Position numbers and translations under genes: made by a program. Source: Anaerolineae bacterium (GTDB lineage: Bacteria; Chloroflexota; Anaerolineae; JAFGEY01). Taken from it: a stretch of 9,052 nucleotides of DNA. Location: NCBI GenBank assembly GCA_016931365.1, contig JAFGEY010000338.1:1-9052 (forward strand), written 5' to 3'. Every line of letters starts with the position of its first letter. Within the stretch, counting starts at the first letter, position 1. Under the pieces are notes generated by a model. That model did no database searches, had not been told where the DNA came from, and worked only from the letters and a program-made list of their open reading frames with translations. Of the stretch, positions 1 through 6,302 are shown in pieces.

Positions 1-549
1 CGGGTCGACGGTGGTCAGGATGTCGTCGCCGGTGCGAAATTCCTCGTTGAGGTGATAGGTGCCGCTGCCGGCGCTCGTCCCGCCGATCGCCCAGGCCAGC
101 GCGCCCAGTTTGCCCTCGAGGATCGCCCGGCGGATGCGCCGGTTGTACGGGTGCAGCATCATCCCCGGCGAGGCGACGATCTTGATCCCTTTTTCGGCAG
201 CCGCAGCCATCAGCCTGTCCGCTTCGTCGACGGTGGTGGTCATCGTCTTGTTAAAGTGGATGTGCTTGCCCGCGTCGATGGCCATCATACCCTGCCGAAA
301 GTGCAGGCCGATCGGCGAGCAGAGCGTCACCGCATCGACATTGGGGTCGGCGAGCATCTCTTCATAGGTCAGGTAATGTGCGTCGACGCCGTATTTTTGG
401 GCCGCCGCCTGCGCGCGCCCCGGCACCGGATCGCACACCGCCGCTAACCGTAGGCGATCCTGCACGTCATCCAGGCTGAGGTGCATCAACGCGCCGCGAA
501 TGCCGATCGCCCCCGCGCCGACCACACCGATACCAACTCGATTGCTCAT
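1..549 (-). CDS. Gfo/Idh/MocA family oxidoreductase, N-terminal part (runs off left edge)
   Basis: The first 183 residues of an NAD(P)-dependent sugar or cyclitol dehydrogenase-type protein are visible; the C-terminal half lies beyond base 1. The N-terminus is a Rossmann fold with GAGAIG at residues 11-16 and an acidic residue (Asp40, in VCDP) at the end of the second strand. Next come the family blocks TYEEMLADPNVDAV (61-74) and CSPIGLH (77-83). The usual catalytic EKP motif reads N-K-T (100-102): Lys101 is kept but the flanking Glu and Pro are lost. The start is ATG at 547-549, with AAAGGAG (557-563 on this strand) at good spacing. It is transcribed in the same direction as the permease but 382 bases downstream of it, so it probably has its own promoter. 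The substrate cannot be told from sequence. The family call is firm; activity is inferred. Confidence 0.92.
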   Translation of the reverse strand, partial: MSNRVGIGVVGAGAIGIRGALMHLSLDDVQDRLRLAAVCDPVPGRAQAAAQKYGVDAHYLTYEEMLADPNVDAVTLCSPIGLHFRQGMMAIDAGKHIHFNKTMTTTVDEADRLMAAAAEKGIKIVASPGMMLHPYNRRIRRAILEGKLGALAWAIGGTSAGSGTYHLNEEFRTGDDILTTVDP

Positions 550-577
550 TGTGTTGCTCCTTTTGATATAGATTCGA

Positions 578-599
578 GTAGACAAGGAACAGGTAGACA
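578..599. repeat. Direct repeat GTAGACA x2 in a purine-rich tract
   Basis: GTAGACA occurs at 578-584 and again at 593-599, 15 bases apart, within a purine-rich stretch from about 571 to 618 just upstream of the oxidoreductase ribosome-binding site. In the leftward transcript this stretch would be pyrimidine-rich and largely unstructured. The repeat is short and may be chance. Confidence 0.3.
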
Positions 600-630
600 G
601 AGAAAGAGGAAACAAGGCAGCAGCCCATTC

Positions 631-663
631 GCTGGTTGGGTTTCGTACCTCACCCCAGCCAGC
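631..663 (-). promoter_or_regulatory. Leader hairpin upstream of Gfo/Idh gene
   Basis: The arms GCTGGTTGGG (631-640) and CCCAGCCAGC (654-663) can form a 10-base stem around a 13-base loop. Nine of ten positions pair in the leftward transcript; all ten pair in the plus-strand transcript if one G-U is counted. It lies about 80 bases before the oxidoreductase start. No U-tract follows, so it is not a standard terminator. It could be a regulatory or stabilising leader structure. No known riboswitch class was recognised. Confidence 0.4.
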
Positions 664-837
664 TTGGCTTGCGCGCAATCACCAAGAAGTGATTTGATAT
701 GCCTATGATGCTTGGTTCATTGCAGGTTTCCAGAACCACACTTCTCCACAACTATCCGTACTTGGAGTGCTTTTCCACCTGTTCAAGATGATCGAGCGGC
801 AGATGAGCTGCCAATCCCTCACAGCCGACACGATCTA

Positions 838-866
838 AAAATATGTTAAATATCTCATATTTTCAA
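838..866 (-). promoter_or_regulatory. Candidate leftward promoter within AT-rich inverted repeat
   Basis: On the minus strand, TTGAAA (861-866) and TATTTT (838-843) are separated by exactly 17 bases, matching the sigma-70 consensus at 5/6 and 4/6. The same segment is an inverted repeat, AAAATATG (838-845) and CATATTTT (856-863) with a 10-base gap, so a regulator could bind over the promoter. It would drive the Gfo/Idh gene through a long leader. AT-rich sequence matches promoters easily, so this is tentative. Confidence 0.4.
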
Positions 867-903
867 AGAAATGCAAAAGTCTCTGTGCTCTCTACACTCT
901 GTG

Positions 904-925
904 GCTGAAACCGGACTTTTTCAGC
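904..925 (-). terminator. Hairpin after permease stop, possible weak terminator
   Basis: Arms GCTGAAA (904-910) and TTTCAGC (919-925) flank an 8-base loop, starting 7 bases beyond the permease stop codon. On the minus strand no U-run follows the second arm, so it is not a canonical intrinsic terminator. It may protect the 3' end or pause transcription. Position is the main support. Confidence 0.35.
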
Positions 926-931
926 AGCCTT

Positions 932-2086
932 CTAGTCTACCGAGACCAGTGACCCAACGGCCATCAAGACGAGTGAGAACAGCGCGAGGGCGCACATAGC
1001 CGGGCTCCCCCAGCGACCGAGCGTCCAGCCGGGGTCGCTGACCGCTCCGCTGCGTTGCGCTTGCCGGTACATCGGGATCGTGATGAGCGCCACGACGATC
1101 GCCGTAGCGCCGGCGGCCAAACGCAGCCACTCGAGAAACTGCCACACTCCGACCCATAGGATCAACAGCGATGGGAGTGTGGCAAGCAGCCAGGCCGCCC
1201 GGCCCGAGACGTCGATCCTTTCCCGGAGAATGTCCGAAAGAGCCAGTGACACCGACCAGTAGCTCGTCACCAGGGCGAACACGATAAAGAGCGAACCGAT
1301 GATGCCCGCCCAGGGTCCCACGCGGTCGGCGATGCCGATGATCGCGACCTCGGTGACCTCGGTCGAGATTCCCAGAGCGATCAGGGCGACGGCCGCGGTG
1401 AGCACCCCGTTGATTCCGAGTCCGACCAGGATAGCGCGGACCGCGCCGCGACGGTCGGAGCCGAGACCCTTCACGACCTGGGGCACGCTGTAAAAAGTCC
1501 ATAACGCATACATGGCCATTCCATAGAGCGCCAGCCACTGCGTCGCAGAGCCCGACGGGTCGAGCGGCGCGTGAAACGGCAGCGGAACCGCGCCGGCCCC
1601 AATTGCAGCGACGAGGCCAACCAGCGCGACAGCCCCAAAGCGCTCGGCGACGCCGACCGCTTTGAGACCAAAGAACGCCACGCCAGCCGAGATCGCATAG
1701 ACGAGGAACTCGGCGAGATGCCGGTCGATCCCCATGAGGTCTGCCACGATCTCGCCTGCGCCGGAGACATACGCCGCGAGGTTAGCCAGGAAGGCGATGC
1801 TCAAAAAGGCGAAAACCGTCCACAGGAGCCAGCGTCCGCCGCGGCCGCGCAGCAGGTAAAGCTGCATGAGCTCCACGATCTGGAGGTCGCGCCCGGTGCG
1901 GAACAGCACTTCGGCGAGCATGAGGTGGATCAAGGAACTGGCAGCCCAGGCCACGGGCAAAATGAGCGCGAGGCCGACGAGTCCCACGCGTTCGGCGAGG
2001 AACGGCACAGCCATGATCCCCGCACCGACGCCGGCGCCGACCATGAGCGAGGTTGCTTCCCATCGCGTGAGTGGACGCTCCGTCAT
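932..2086 (-). CDS. APC-superfamily amino-acid permease
   Basis: This is a 384-residue integral membrane protein with about 11 predicted hydrophobic helices (roughly 13-35, 39-59, 86-108, 126-145, 149-169, 185-205, 218-240, 258-282, 297-317, 320-341, 363-383). The first helix contains GAGVGAGIMAVPF (17-29), the small-residue-rich unwound substrate-binding segment typical of APC-type amino-acid transporters, close to the aromatic/Trp-Tyr permease and AAAP groups. The start is ATG at 2084-2086, where the hydrophobic protein begins. A TTG-initiated extension to 2248 would add 54 Arg-rich residues with no membrane character and is rejected. Upstream of the ATG is a weak purine-rich site (AAAGGGCGGA). 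It lies 163 bases after the beta-galactosidase stop in the same direction, so read-through from that promoter is likely. The substrate is unknown; an amino acid, possibly aromatic or branched, is inferred from family. Confidence 0.8.
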   Translation of the reverse strand: MTERPLTRWEATSLMVGAGVGAGIMAVPFLAERVGLVGLALILPVAWAASSLIHLMLAEVLFRTGRDLQIVELMQLYLLRGRGGRWLLWTVFAFLSIAFLANLAAYVSGAGEIVADLMGIDRHLAEFLVYAISAGVAFFGLKAVGVAERFGAVALVGLVAAIGAGAVPLPFHAPLDPSGSATQWLALYGMAMYALWTFYSVPQVVKGLGSDRRGAVRAILVGLGINGVLTAAVALIALGISTEVTEVAIIGIADRVGPWAGIIGSLFIVFALVTSYWSVSLALSDILRERIDVSGRAAWLLATLPSLLILWVGVWQFLEWLRLAAGATAIVVALITIPMYRQAQRSGAVSDPGWTLGRWGSPAMCALALFSLVLMAVGSLVSVD

Positions 2087-2178
2087 ATTGTCCGCCCTTT
2101 CACCCGTGGCCCGGGGCCGTCCGAAGCGTCGCGATCTCGATATGGAGACCCGCCCGCCCAGTTGAGCGACCGGCCCAT
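2083..2178 (-). CDS. Possible 31-residue leader ORF overlapping the permease start
   Basis: A short minus-strand frame begins with ATG at 2176-2178 and reads MGRSLNWAGG at its N-terminus. It ends in TGA at 2083-2085, overlapping the permease ATG as ATGA. Such overlaps usually mark translational coupling. Against it: no clear ribosome-binding site precedes it, no homology is recognised, and the frame stays open further upstream, as GC-rich sequence often does. Listed as a weak candidate only. Confidence 0.18.
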   Translation of the reverse strand: MGRSLNWAGGSPYRDRDASDGPGPRVKGRTI

Positions 2179-2213
2179 ATAGTCGATCTCGTCGCTGCGG
2201 CCGTCGAGCAGCC

Positions 2214-2234
2214 GGGCGCAGCAATGCTGCGCCC
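2214..2234. repeat. Perfect 9-bp hairpin between beta-galactosidase and permease
   Basis: GGGCGCAGC (2214-2222) and GCTGCGCCC (2226-2234) form a perfect GC-rich stem with a 3-base AAT loop, 16 bases past the beta-galactosidase stop. In the direction of transcription (minus) the T-run lies before the hairpin, not after it, so it is not a canonical terminator there. It more likely stabilises the 3' end of the upstream message or lowers permease expression relative to beta-galactosidase. On the plus strand it is followed by A's, not T's. Confidence 0.55.
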
Positions 2235-2249
2235 CTGCAAAAAACCAAT

Positions 2250-4298
2250 TTAACTCGCCAGCACCCTCACCTGGTAGATATCGAGCCGCACCTGACCGCC
2301 GACCTGTTTACCGGTCAATAGATCGGTCCAAGTTTGCTCGCCCAGATCGACTGTGGTTGGTTCGGCATTGAAATTCATCAGGAACACAAACTTGCGCGCA
2401 CCGTCGGTGCGCACCTGTGCCGACACACCATGTGGCAGGTCGGCGTCGAGCGAACGCAAAAGACCAAGTCTTACGCCTAGCGCACCGTAAAAATCGCTCA
2501 AAAAGCGGGCGTCGTTGTTCGAGGCGATGTAATAGGCCTTGCCCGCGCCGTAGGCGTTGACGGTCAGCGCGGGGCAGCCGGCGTAAAAGTCATCCGTGTA
2601 GGTCGCCAGCACCTGAGCGCTTTCGGCGTGGATCAGGTCGCAATAATCGCGCGCCTCATACTCACCGTGCAGGTGCAAAAGGTTGCCTTCGACCGGCAGC
2701 ACAGCGTTGCGATCGTCCGGGTATAGCGCGTCGATCTCTTGTGCCCACACCCCCAGCACCTCGCGCAGCTTGCCGCCCGGCCAGCCGCCGAGAAAGCAGA
2801 GGTCGTTTTCATCAACGATGCCTGACAGGTAGGTCGAAACCAACGTGCCGCCGTTGTGGACAAATTCGGCGATTTTCACATCTATTCCTGGTTTGAGCAT
2901 ATATAACATCGGCGCGACGACCAGCTTGTACCCGGACAAATCCTGTTCCATGTCGATGATATCGACCGGGATGCCGCGCGACCAGAAAGCGCGATAATGC
3001 TCCCGGCAGGCGTCGAGGTAGCCCTTGTCGCCGCGCCGGGGGCCTTGCGCGTCGCTCATCGCCCATATATTTTCCCAATCATAGATGATCGCCACCTCGG
3101 GGCGAGTTGTCGTGCCGATCACGTCATCGAGTTTTTCCAGCTTGCGGCCCAGGTCGGCCACGTCCTCAAAGACGCGGGTGTGCTCGTGCCCGACGTGATC
3201 GACGACCGCACCGTGGAATTTTTCCGCCGAGCCGCGGCTTTTGCGCCACTGGAAATACTGCACCGTGTCCGAACCGTGGGCCACTGCCTGCAGTGACGAC
3301 AGCGCGTGCATCCCCGGTCGCTTGACCTTGGCCGCCGGCATCCAGTTGGTAGCGCTGGGCACGCTTTCCATCAGCATAAAGGGCTGGCCGCCTTTGAGGC
3401 TGCGATTCAGGTCGTGGACAAAGGCCACATCGGAGGCCAGCGCCACGTCGTCGCCGCTGTGCCAACGCGGATAGCTGTCCCAGGAGACCACGTCCAGGTG
3501 CGGGGCCAGCTTCCAGTAGTTGAGGCCGGGAAAAGTGCCCATCAGGTTGGTTGTCACCGGCGCGTCGGAGAACTGGCGTAATGCGGCGATCTCGTGGCGC
3601 ATAAAATCGACCGTCTGGTCGGTGCAAAAGCGCTTCCAGTCGAGATTGAGGCCGTGCACCGAGGTCTCGCCGATCTCGCTGGGCGGCTCGACCTGCGACC
3701 AATCGGTGTAATTGTGGCTCCAGAACGCCGTCCACCAGGCCTGGTTGAGCACGTCGAGCGTGCCATATTTGGCCCTGATCCAGGCGCGAAATGCGTTCTG
3801 GCATAAGTCGCAATGACACTCGCCGCTGTATTCGTTGGACAGGTGCCACACCAACAGCGCAGGGTGATCGGCATAGTGCTCGGCCAGTTTTGCGTTGATC
3901 GCCCACACTTTTTCGCGATAGATCGGCGAAGTAAAGCAGTGGTTGTGCCGATGGCCAAAGCGGTTGCGCCCACCATCGGGGCGCACGCGCAGCACTTGAG
4001 GGTATTTTTGCGCCATCCAGGCCGGGCGCGCGCCGCTGGGCGTGGCAAGCACGACATAGCCACCAGCAGCGGCGATCATGTCCATGATTCTGTCCAGCCA
4101 GCCGAAATCATAGCGGCCTTCGTCCGGCTCCAACCGCGTCCAGGCAAAAATGCCCACCGACATGGCGTTACAGTGGGCCAAGTTCATCAGGCGCATATCT
4201 TGTTCCCAGATTTCTTCCGGCCATTGGTCGGGGTTGTAATCGCCACCGTGGAGAAAATGTGGGCACTTGGGATTAATCGGAGGATAGTGTTCAGTCAT
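2250..4298 (-). CDS. GH42 family beta-galactosidase
   Basis: This 682-residue glycoside hydrolase is full length for family GH42 and would hydrolyse terminal beta-galactosides (some members prefer other glycosides such as alpha-L-arabinopyranosides). Near the N-terminus is the signature GGDYNPDQWP (18-27), then FAWTRLEPDEGRYDF (51-65). The acid/base Glu is Glu156 in SNEYSGE (154-160), and the nucleophile is Glu311 in LMESVPS (309-315). Cys121, Cys161, Cys163 and Cys166 match the four-cysteine zinc site of many GH42 enzymes. Residues 1 to about 390 are the catalytic barrel, about 395-610 the GATase-like trimerisation domain, and the rest a small beta domain. No signal peptide is visible, so it is probably cytoplasmic and acts on imported oligosaccharides. 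The start is ATG at 4296-4298, with AAAGGA 8 bases upstream. It is first in a leftward unit with the permease, and divergent from a Gfo/Idh gene. Confidence 0.95.
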   Translation of the reverse strand: MTEHYPPINPKCPHFLHGGDYNPDQWPEEIWEQDMRLMNLAHCNAMSVGIFAWTRLEPDEGRYDFGWLDRIMDMIAAAGGYVVLATPSGARPAWMAQKYPQVLRVRPDGGRNRFGHRHNHCFTSPIYREKVWAINAKLAEHYADHPALLVWHLSNEYSGECHCDLCQNAFRAWIRAKYGTLDVLNQAWWTAFWSHNYTDWSQVEPPSEIGETSVHGLNLDWKRFCTDQTVDFMRHEIAALRQFSDAPVTTNLMGTFPGLNYWKLAPHLDVVSWDSYPRWHSGDDVALASDVAFVHDLNRSLKGGQPFMLMESVPSATNWMPAAKVKRPGMHALSSLQAVAHGSDTVQYFQWRKSRGSAEKFHGAVVDHVGHEHTRVFEDVADLGRKLEKLDDVIGTTTRPEVAIIYDWENIWAMSDAQGPRRGDKGYLDACREHYRAFWSRGIPVDIIDMEQDLSGYKLVVAPMLYMLKPGIDVKIAEFVHNGGTLVSTYLSGIVDENDLCFLGGWPGGKLREVLGVWAQEIDALYPDDRNAVLPVEGNLLHLHGEYEARDYCDLIHAESAQVLATYTDDFYAGCPALTVNAYGAGKAYYIASNNDARFLSDFYGALGVRLGLLRSLDADLPHGVSAQVRTDGARKFVFLMNFNAEPTTVDLGEQTWTDLLTGKQVGGQVRLDIYQVRVLAS

Positions 4299-4316
4299 TG
4301 CTTCGTCCTTTCGTCA

Positions 4317-4336
4317 GATCAAGATTATCGTTGATC
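4317..4336. promoter_or_regulatory. Inverted repeat in beta-galactosidase 5' leader
   Basis: GATCAA (4317-4322) and TTGATC (4331-4336) are perfect arms separated by 8 bases. They lie just downstream of the predicted beta-galactosidase transcription start, a position suited to a repressor operator. A short arm length leaves chance possible. Confidence 0.35.
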
Positions 4337-4353
4337 GAGTAAATATTGGTTAC

Positions 4354-4382
4354 AGTATAATTTGTTCCGCCAGCAAAGGCAA
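4354..4382 (-). promoter_or_regulatory. Promoter for beta-galactosidase
   Basis: On the minus strand, TTGCCT (4377-4382) and TATACT (4354-4359) are separated by 17 bases, matching sigma-70 consensus at 4/6 and 5/6. The -35 box lies within GGCAAATTGCC (4378-4388), a palindrome with perfect 5-base arms, so binding there would block transcription. The predicted leader is about 50 bases. Confidence 0.6.
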
Positions 4383-4388
4383 ATTGCC
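4378..4388. promoter_or_regulatory. Palindrome over beta-galactosidase -35 box
   Basis: GGCAA and TTGCC are arranged as perfect arms around one central A. It overlaps the -35 box of the leftward promoter and ends 3 bases before the -35 box of the rightward one. Candidate operator; the regulator is not in the window. Confidence 0.4.
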
Positions 4389-4391
4389 GAT

Positions 4392-4420
4392 TTGACAGCC
4401 ACGCCAATTGGCGCTATGCT
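4392..4420 (+). promoter_or_regulatory. Promoter for short Gfo/Idh gene, with palindromic spacer
   Basis: A consensus TTGACA -35 box (4392-4397) and TATGCT -10 box (4415-4420) have an ideal 17-base spacer. The spacer contains the perfect 12-base palindrome CGCCAATTGGCG (4402-4413), and TTGAC-GT-GTCAA (4428-4439) sits at the predicted start site. Both are good operator positions for repression. Predicted transcription start is about 4427, giving a leader of about 40 bases. Confidence 0.7.
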
Positions 4421-4427
4421 GAACAGG

Positions 4428-4439
4428 TTGACGTGTCAA
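4428..4439. promoter_or_regulatory. Inverted repeat TTGAC-GT-GTCAA at predicted start site
   Basis: Perfect 5-base arms with a 2-base gap lie at about +1 of the rightward promoter. The half-site TTGAC/GTCAA is shared with the larger palindrome at 7255-7273 between murQ and the MFS gene, although the spacing differs (2 versus 7 bases between these cores). Confidence 0.4.
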
Positions 4440-4466
4440 ATCACACGAGTCGGAAGGGAGGGATTC

Positions 4467-5375
4467 ATGGACAATCCGCTTCAAGTGGGTATCGTCGGGC
4501 TGGATACGTCACACTGCCCGGCCTTTACCCGCATTTTGAACGACGCAGCATACGAATATCACCTGCCCGGCGCGCGCGTCATCGGTGCGTATCCGGGTGG
4601 GTCAGAGCTTTTTTCCAAGAGCCGCGAGCGCGTGCAGGGCTTTACCGGGCAGCTTGCCGGCGAATTTGGGGTGGCGATCTATGACAGTATTCCTGCGCTG
4701 GCCCAGGATGTGGACGCGCTTTTTCTGGAAAGCGTCGACGGCCGGCAGCACCTCGACCAGTTCAGACAGATGGCTGTCGGCAAGCCGGTGTACATCGACA
4801 AGCCGCTGACCACAACGACCGGGGAAGCGCGCGCGTTGATCGCACTGGCGCAGGCGACCCACACGCCGATCATGTCCTGCTCGTCACTGCGCTATGCCGC
4901 CGGCATCGCCGATCTGCTCGAGGGGTCAGAGCAGGTGCTCTCCTGCGAGGCGTTCGGCCCCGCTCCCCTGCTCGACGACTATCCCGACCTGTTCTGGTAT
5001 GGCATTCACAGCGCCGAAATCCTTTTTGCGCTGATGGGCAAAGGCTGCCGACAGGTGCGCTGCGTCCACACGCCGGCAATCGATCTCGTCGTCGGCGAAT
5101 GGGCCGATGGGCGAACGGGCGTGCTCAGAGGCACGCGGCTGGGCAAGGATGTCTTTGGCTGCGTCGTTCACACCGGGCACAGCGCGACGCCGGCTCTGGC
5201 CTCCAGCACGCCGCCCTACTATTATTTGATGCTCCAGCAAGTGCTCCCATTCTTTCGCACCGGCCAATCGCCGATCGACATCGAAGAAACGTTTGAGATC
5301 ATCGCCTTTCTCGAAGCAGCAGCACAGAGCAAAGCGCGGGCGGGAAACGCCGTCCGGCTCGCCGCCGGGGGTTGA
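4467..5375 (+). CDS. Short Gfo/Idh/MocA family oxidoreductase
   Basis: The protein has 302 residues, shorter than the usual 330-400 for this family. It starts with a Rossmann-type strand, GIVGLDTSHCPAF (8-20), in which DTSH replaces the later part of the usual GxGxxG loop. The catalytic Lys is in D-K-P (111-113), matching the EKP motif, and YGIHSAE (178-184) gives the conserved His (His181) of the C-terminal alpha/beta domain. The start is ATG at 4467-4469, with GGAAGGGAGGG (4451-4461) just upstream. An earlier in-frame ATG at 4362 lies upstream of the predicted promoter and is rejected. It faces the beta-galactosidase across a shared regulatory region and ends 6 bases from the kinase stop on the other strand. 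A role in oxidising or processing a sugar released by the beta-galactosidase is inferred from position only; it could also act on an amino sugar or a cyclitol. Confidence 0.85.
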   Translation: MDNPLQVGIVGLDTSHCPAFTRILNDAAYEYHLPGARVIGAYPGGSELFSKSRERVQGFTGQLAGEFGVAIYDSIPALAQDVDALFLESVDGRQHLDQFRQMAVGKPVYIDKPLTTTTGEARALIALAQATHTPIMSCSSLRYAAGIADLLEGSEQVLSCEAFGPAPLLDDYPDLFWYGIHSAEILFALMGKGCRQVRCVHTPAIDLVVGEWADGRTGVLRGTRLGKDVFGCVVHTGHSATPALASSTPPYYYLMLQQVLPFFRTGQSPIDIEETFEIIAFLEAAAQSKARAGNAVRLAAGG

Positions 5376-5381
5376 TCTCGG

Positions 5382-6299
5382 TCAGCACAGCCGGGCGGCC
5401 AGCAAAAGCGCGCCCCTGGCTGGTTCATCGACCAGAACCAGCGGATCGGGATCGAAACCCAGTGTTTTCATCTGCGCCGTCCAGGTCTGCCGCACCCGGT
5501 CGGAGCGCAGCAGCACACCGCCGGCAAGCCCGCAGCGTGTGCGCCCACTCAACCCGGCGGCACGCCCGGCGGCGACAGCCAGTCCGGCCAGGTCGCCGGC
5601 CGCGTGATCCAGGATCGCCTGCGCGGTGGCATCGCCGGACTGGGCCACACGGTCGACGACCGAAGCCAGTCGGGCCAACTGCTGCCGGGCGACGCCCGAA
5701 CCGTACACGTATCTCACCAGATCGGGCGGCAGCGCACAGGCACAGGCCGACAGGATCGCCGTGGTCAACGCTGTTTCTATACCCCGCCCGTCGTAGGCTT
5801 TCAAAACCGCTTTGAGTGCCTGGCAGGCGATATCGTATGCGCTGCCCCCGTCGTCGATGATGTATCCCCACCCCCCGGCGCGGAAGCGCTGCCCGTCGGC
5901 GCTTTGGGCAAAGGCAATCGAACCGGTGCCGCCGATAACGACAATGCCAGGAGCAGCGTCGAGCGCGGCGGCAACAGCGATCTCGGCGTCGCTAACCACC
6001 TTGATTTGCTGCGCCAGTCCTTGTGTGCGACACCACACCGTCCAGGCCTCGATCTCATCAGGCCGACTTGCTCCCGCTGCGCCGATGCACAGTGAGCTAA
6101 TATGTAATTTTTCGATACAATAAGAATCAACGGCAGATCGAATGGCCTCTGCCACCGCACGCGATGCCGCCTCAAAGCCCACCGCGTGCATATTTCCCGG
6201 CCCAGCCAATCCCCGGCCGACGATCTCGTTCGACAGTGTCGCCAGCAGGGCCAGCGTTTTCGTCCCCCCCGCGTCGATCCCCAGCACGTAATCGCACAT
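5382..6299 (-). CDS. BadF/BadG/NAGK-type amino-sugar kinase (GlcNAc/MurNAc kinase candidate)
   Basis: This 305-residue member of the ASKHA sugar-kinase fold probably phosphorylates MurNAc or GlcNAc at O6 in the cytoplasm. The phosphate-1 loop is DAGGTKT (9-15), followed by AGPGNM (32-37). The likely catalytic Asp is Asp104 in SDAEIA (103-108). The phosphate-2 loop is GGTGSI (123-128), the NAGK-like segment GGWGYIIDDGGSAYDIA spans 142-158, and the adenosine motif is LAGGVLL (258-264). It starts 3 bases after the murQ stop codon with no strong ribosome-binding site, which suggests translational coupling. Co-location with murQ resembles the arrangement of MurK-type kinases in Clostridium, which phosphorylate both MurNAc and GlcNAc. 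The exact substrate is inferred. It converges on the short Gfo/Idh gene with a 6-base gap, leaving no room for a terminator outside the coding sequence. Confidence 0.87.
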   Translation of the reverse strand: MCDYVLGIDAGGTKTLALLATLSNEIVGRGLAGPGNMHAVGFEAASRAVAEAIRSAVDSYCIEKLHISSLCIGAAGASRPDEIEAWTVWCRTQGLAQQIKVVSDAEIAVAAALDAAPGIVVIGGTGSIAFAQSADGQRFRAGGWGYIIDDGGSAYDIACQALKAVLKAYDGRGIETALTTAILSACACALPPDLVRYVYGSGVARQQLARLASVVDRVAQSGDATAQAILDHAAGDLAGLAVAAGRAAGLSGRTRCGLAGGVLLRSDRVRQTWTAQMKTLGFDPDPLVLVDEPARGALLLAARLC

Positions 6300-6302
6300 C
6301 GG

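Larger units (their letters stand above)
550..931. other. Gene-free region between permease and Gfo/Idh gene
   Basis: These 382 bases hold no convincing gene on either strand. Visible elements, each listed separately, are a purine-rich stretch (about 571-618), a long hairpin (631-663), an AT-rich inverted repeat that coincides with a leftward promoter (838-866) and a hairpin just after the permease stop (904-925). There is also a short hairpin with arms AATCAC (677-682) and GTGATT (689-694). Base composition turns AT-rich from about 836 to 900, unlike the flanking genes. If the promoter is right, the oxidoreductase message has a leader of roughly 280 bases. Confidence 0.7.

Noticed and set aside
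1571..2182. A 203-codon plus-strand frame opposite the permease
   Set aside because: Highly charged shadow of a membrane protein gene; the minus-strand frame has coherent membrane helices.
2214..2240. Hairpin near a homopolymer run as an intrinsic terminator
   Set aside because: In the transcribed direction the T-run comes before the stem, so the order is wrong for a terminator.
2087..2248. TTG-initiated N-terminal extension of the permease
   Set aside because: The added 54 residues are Arg-rich and unlike any permease N-terminus, and include a 9-bp perfect hairpin; the ATG at 2084-2086 directly precedes the family sequence.
4362..4466. Upstream ATG extending the short Gfo/Idh protein by 35 residues
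   Set aside because: It starts upstream of a consensus promoter for the same gene, and the extension has no family similarity; a strong ribosome-binding site precedes 4467.
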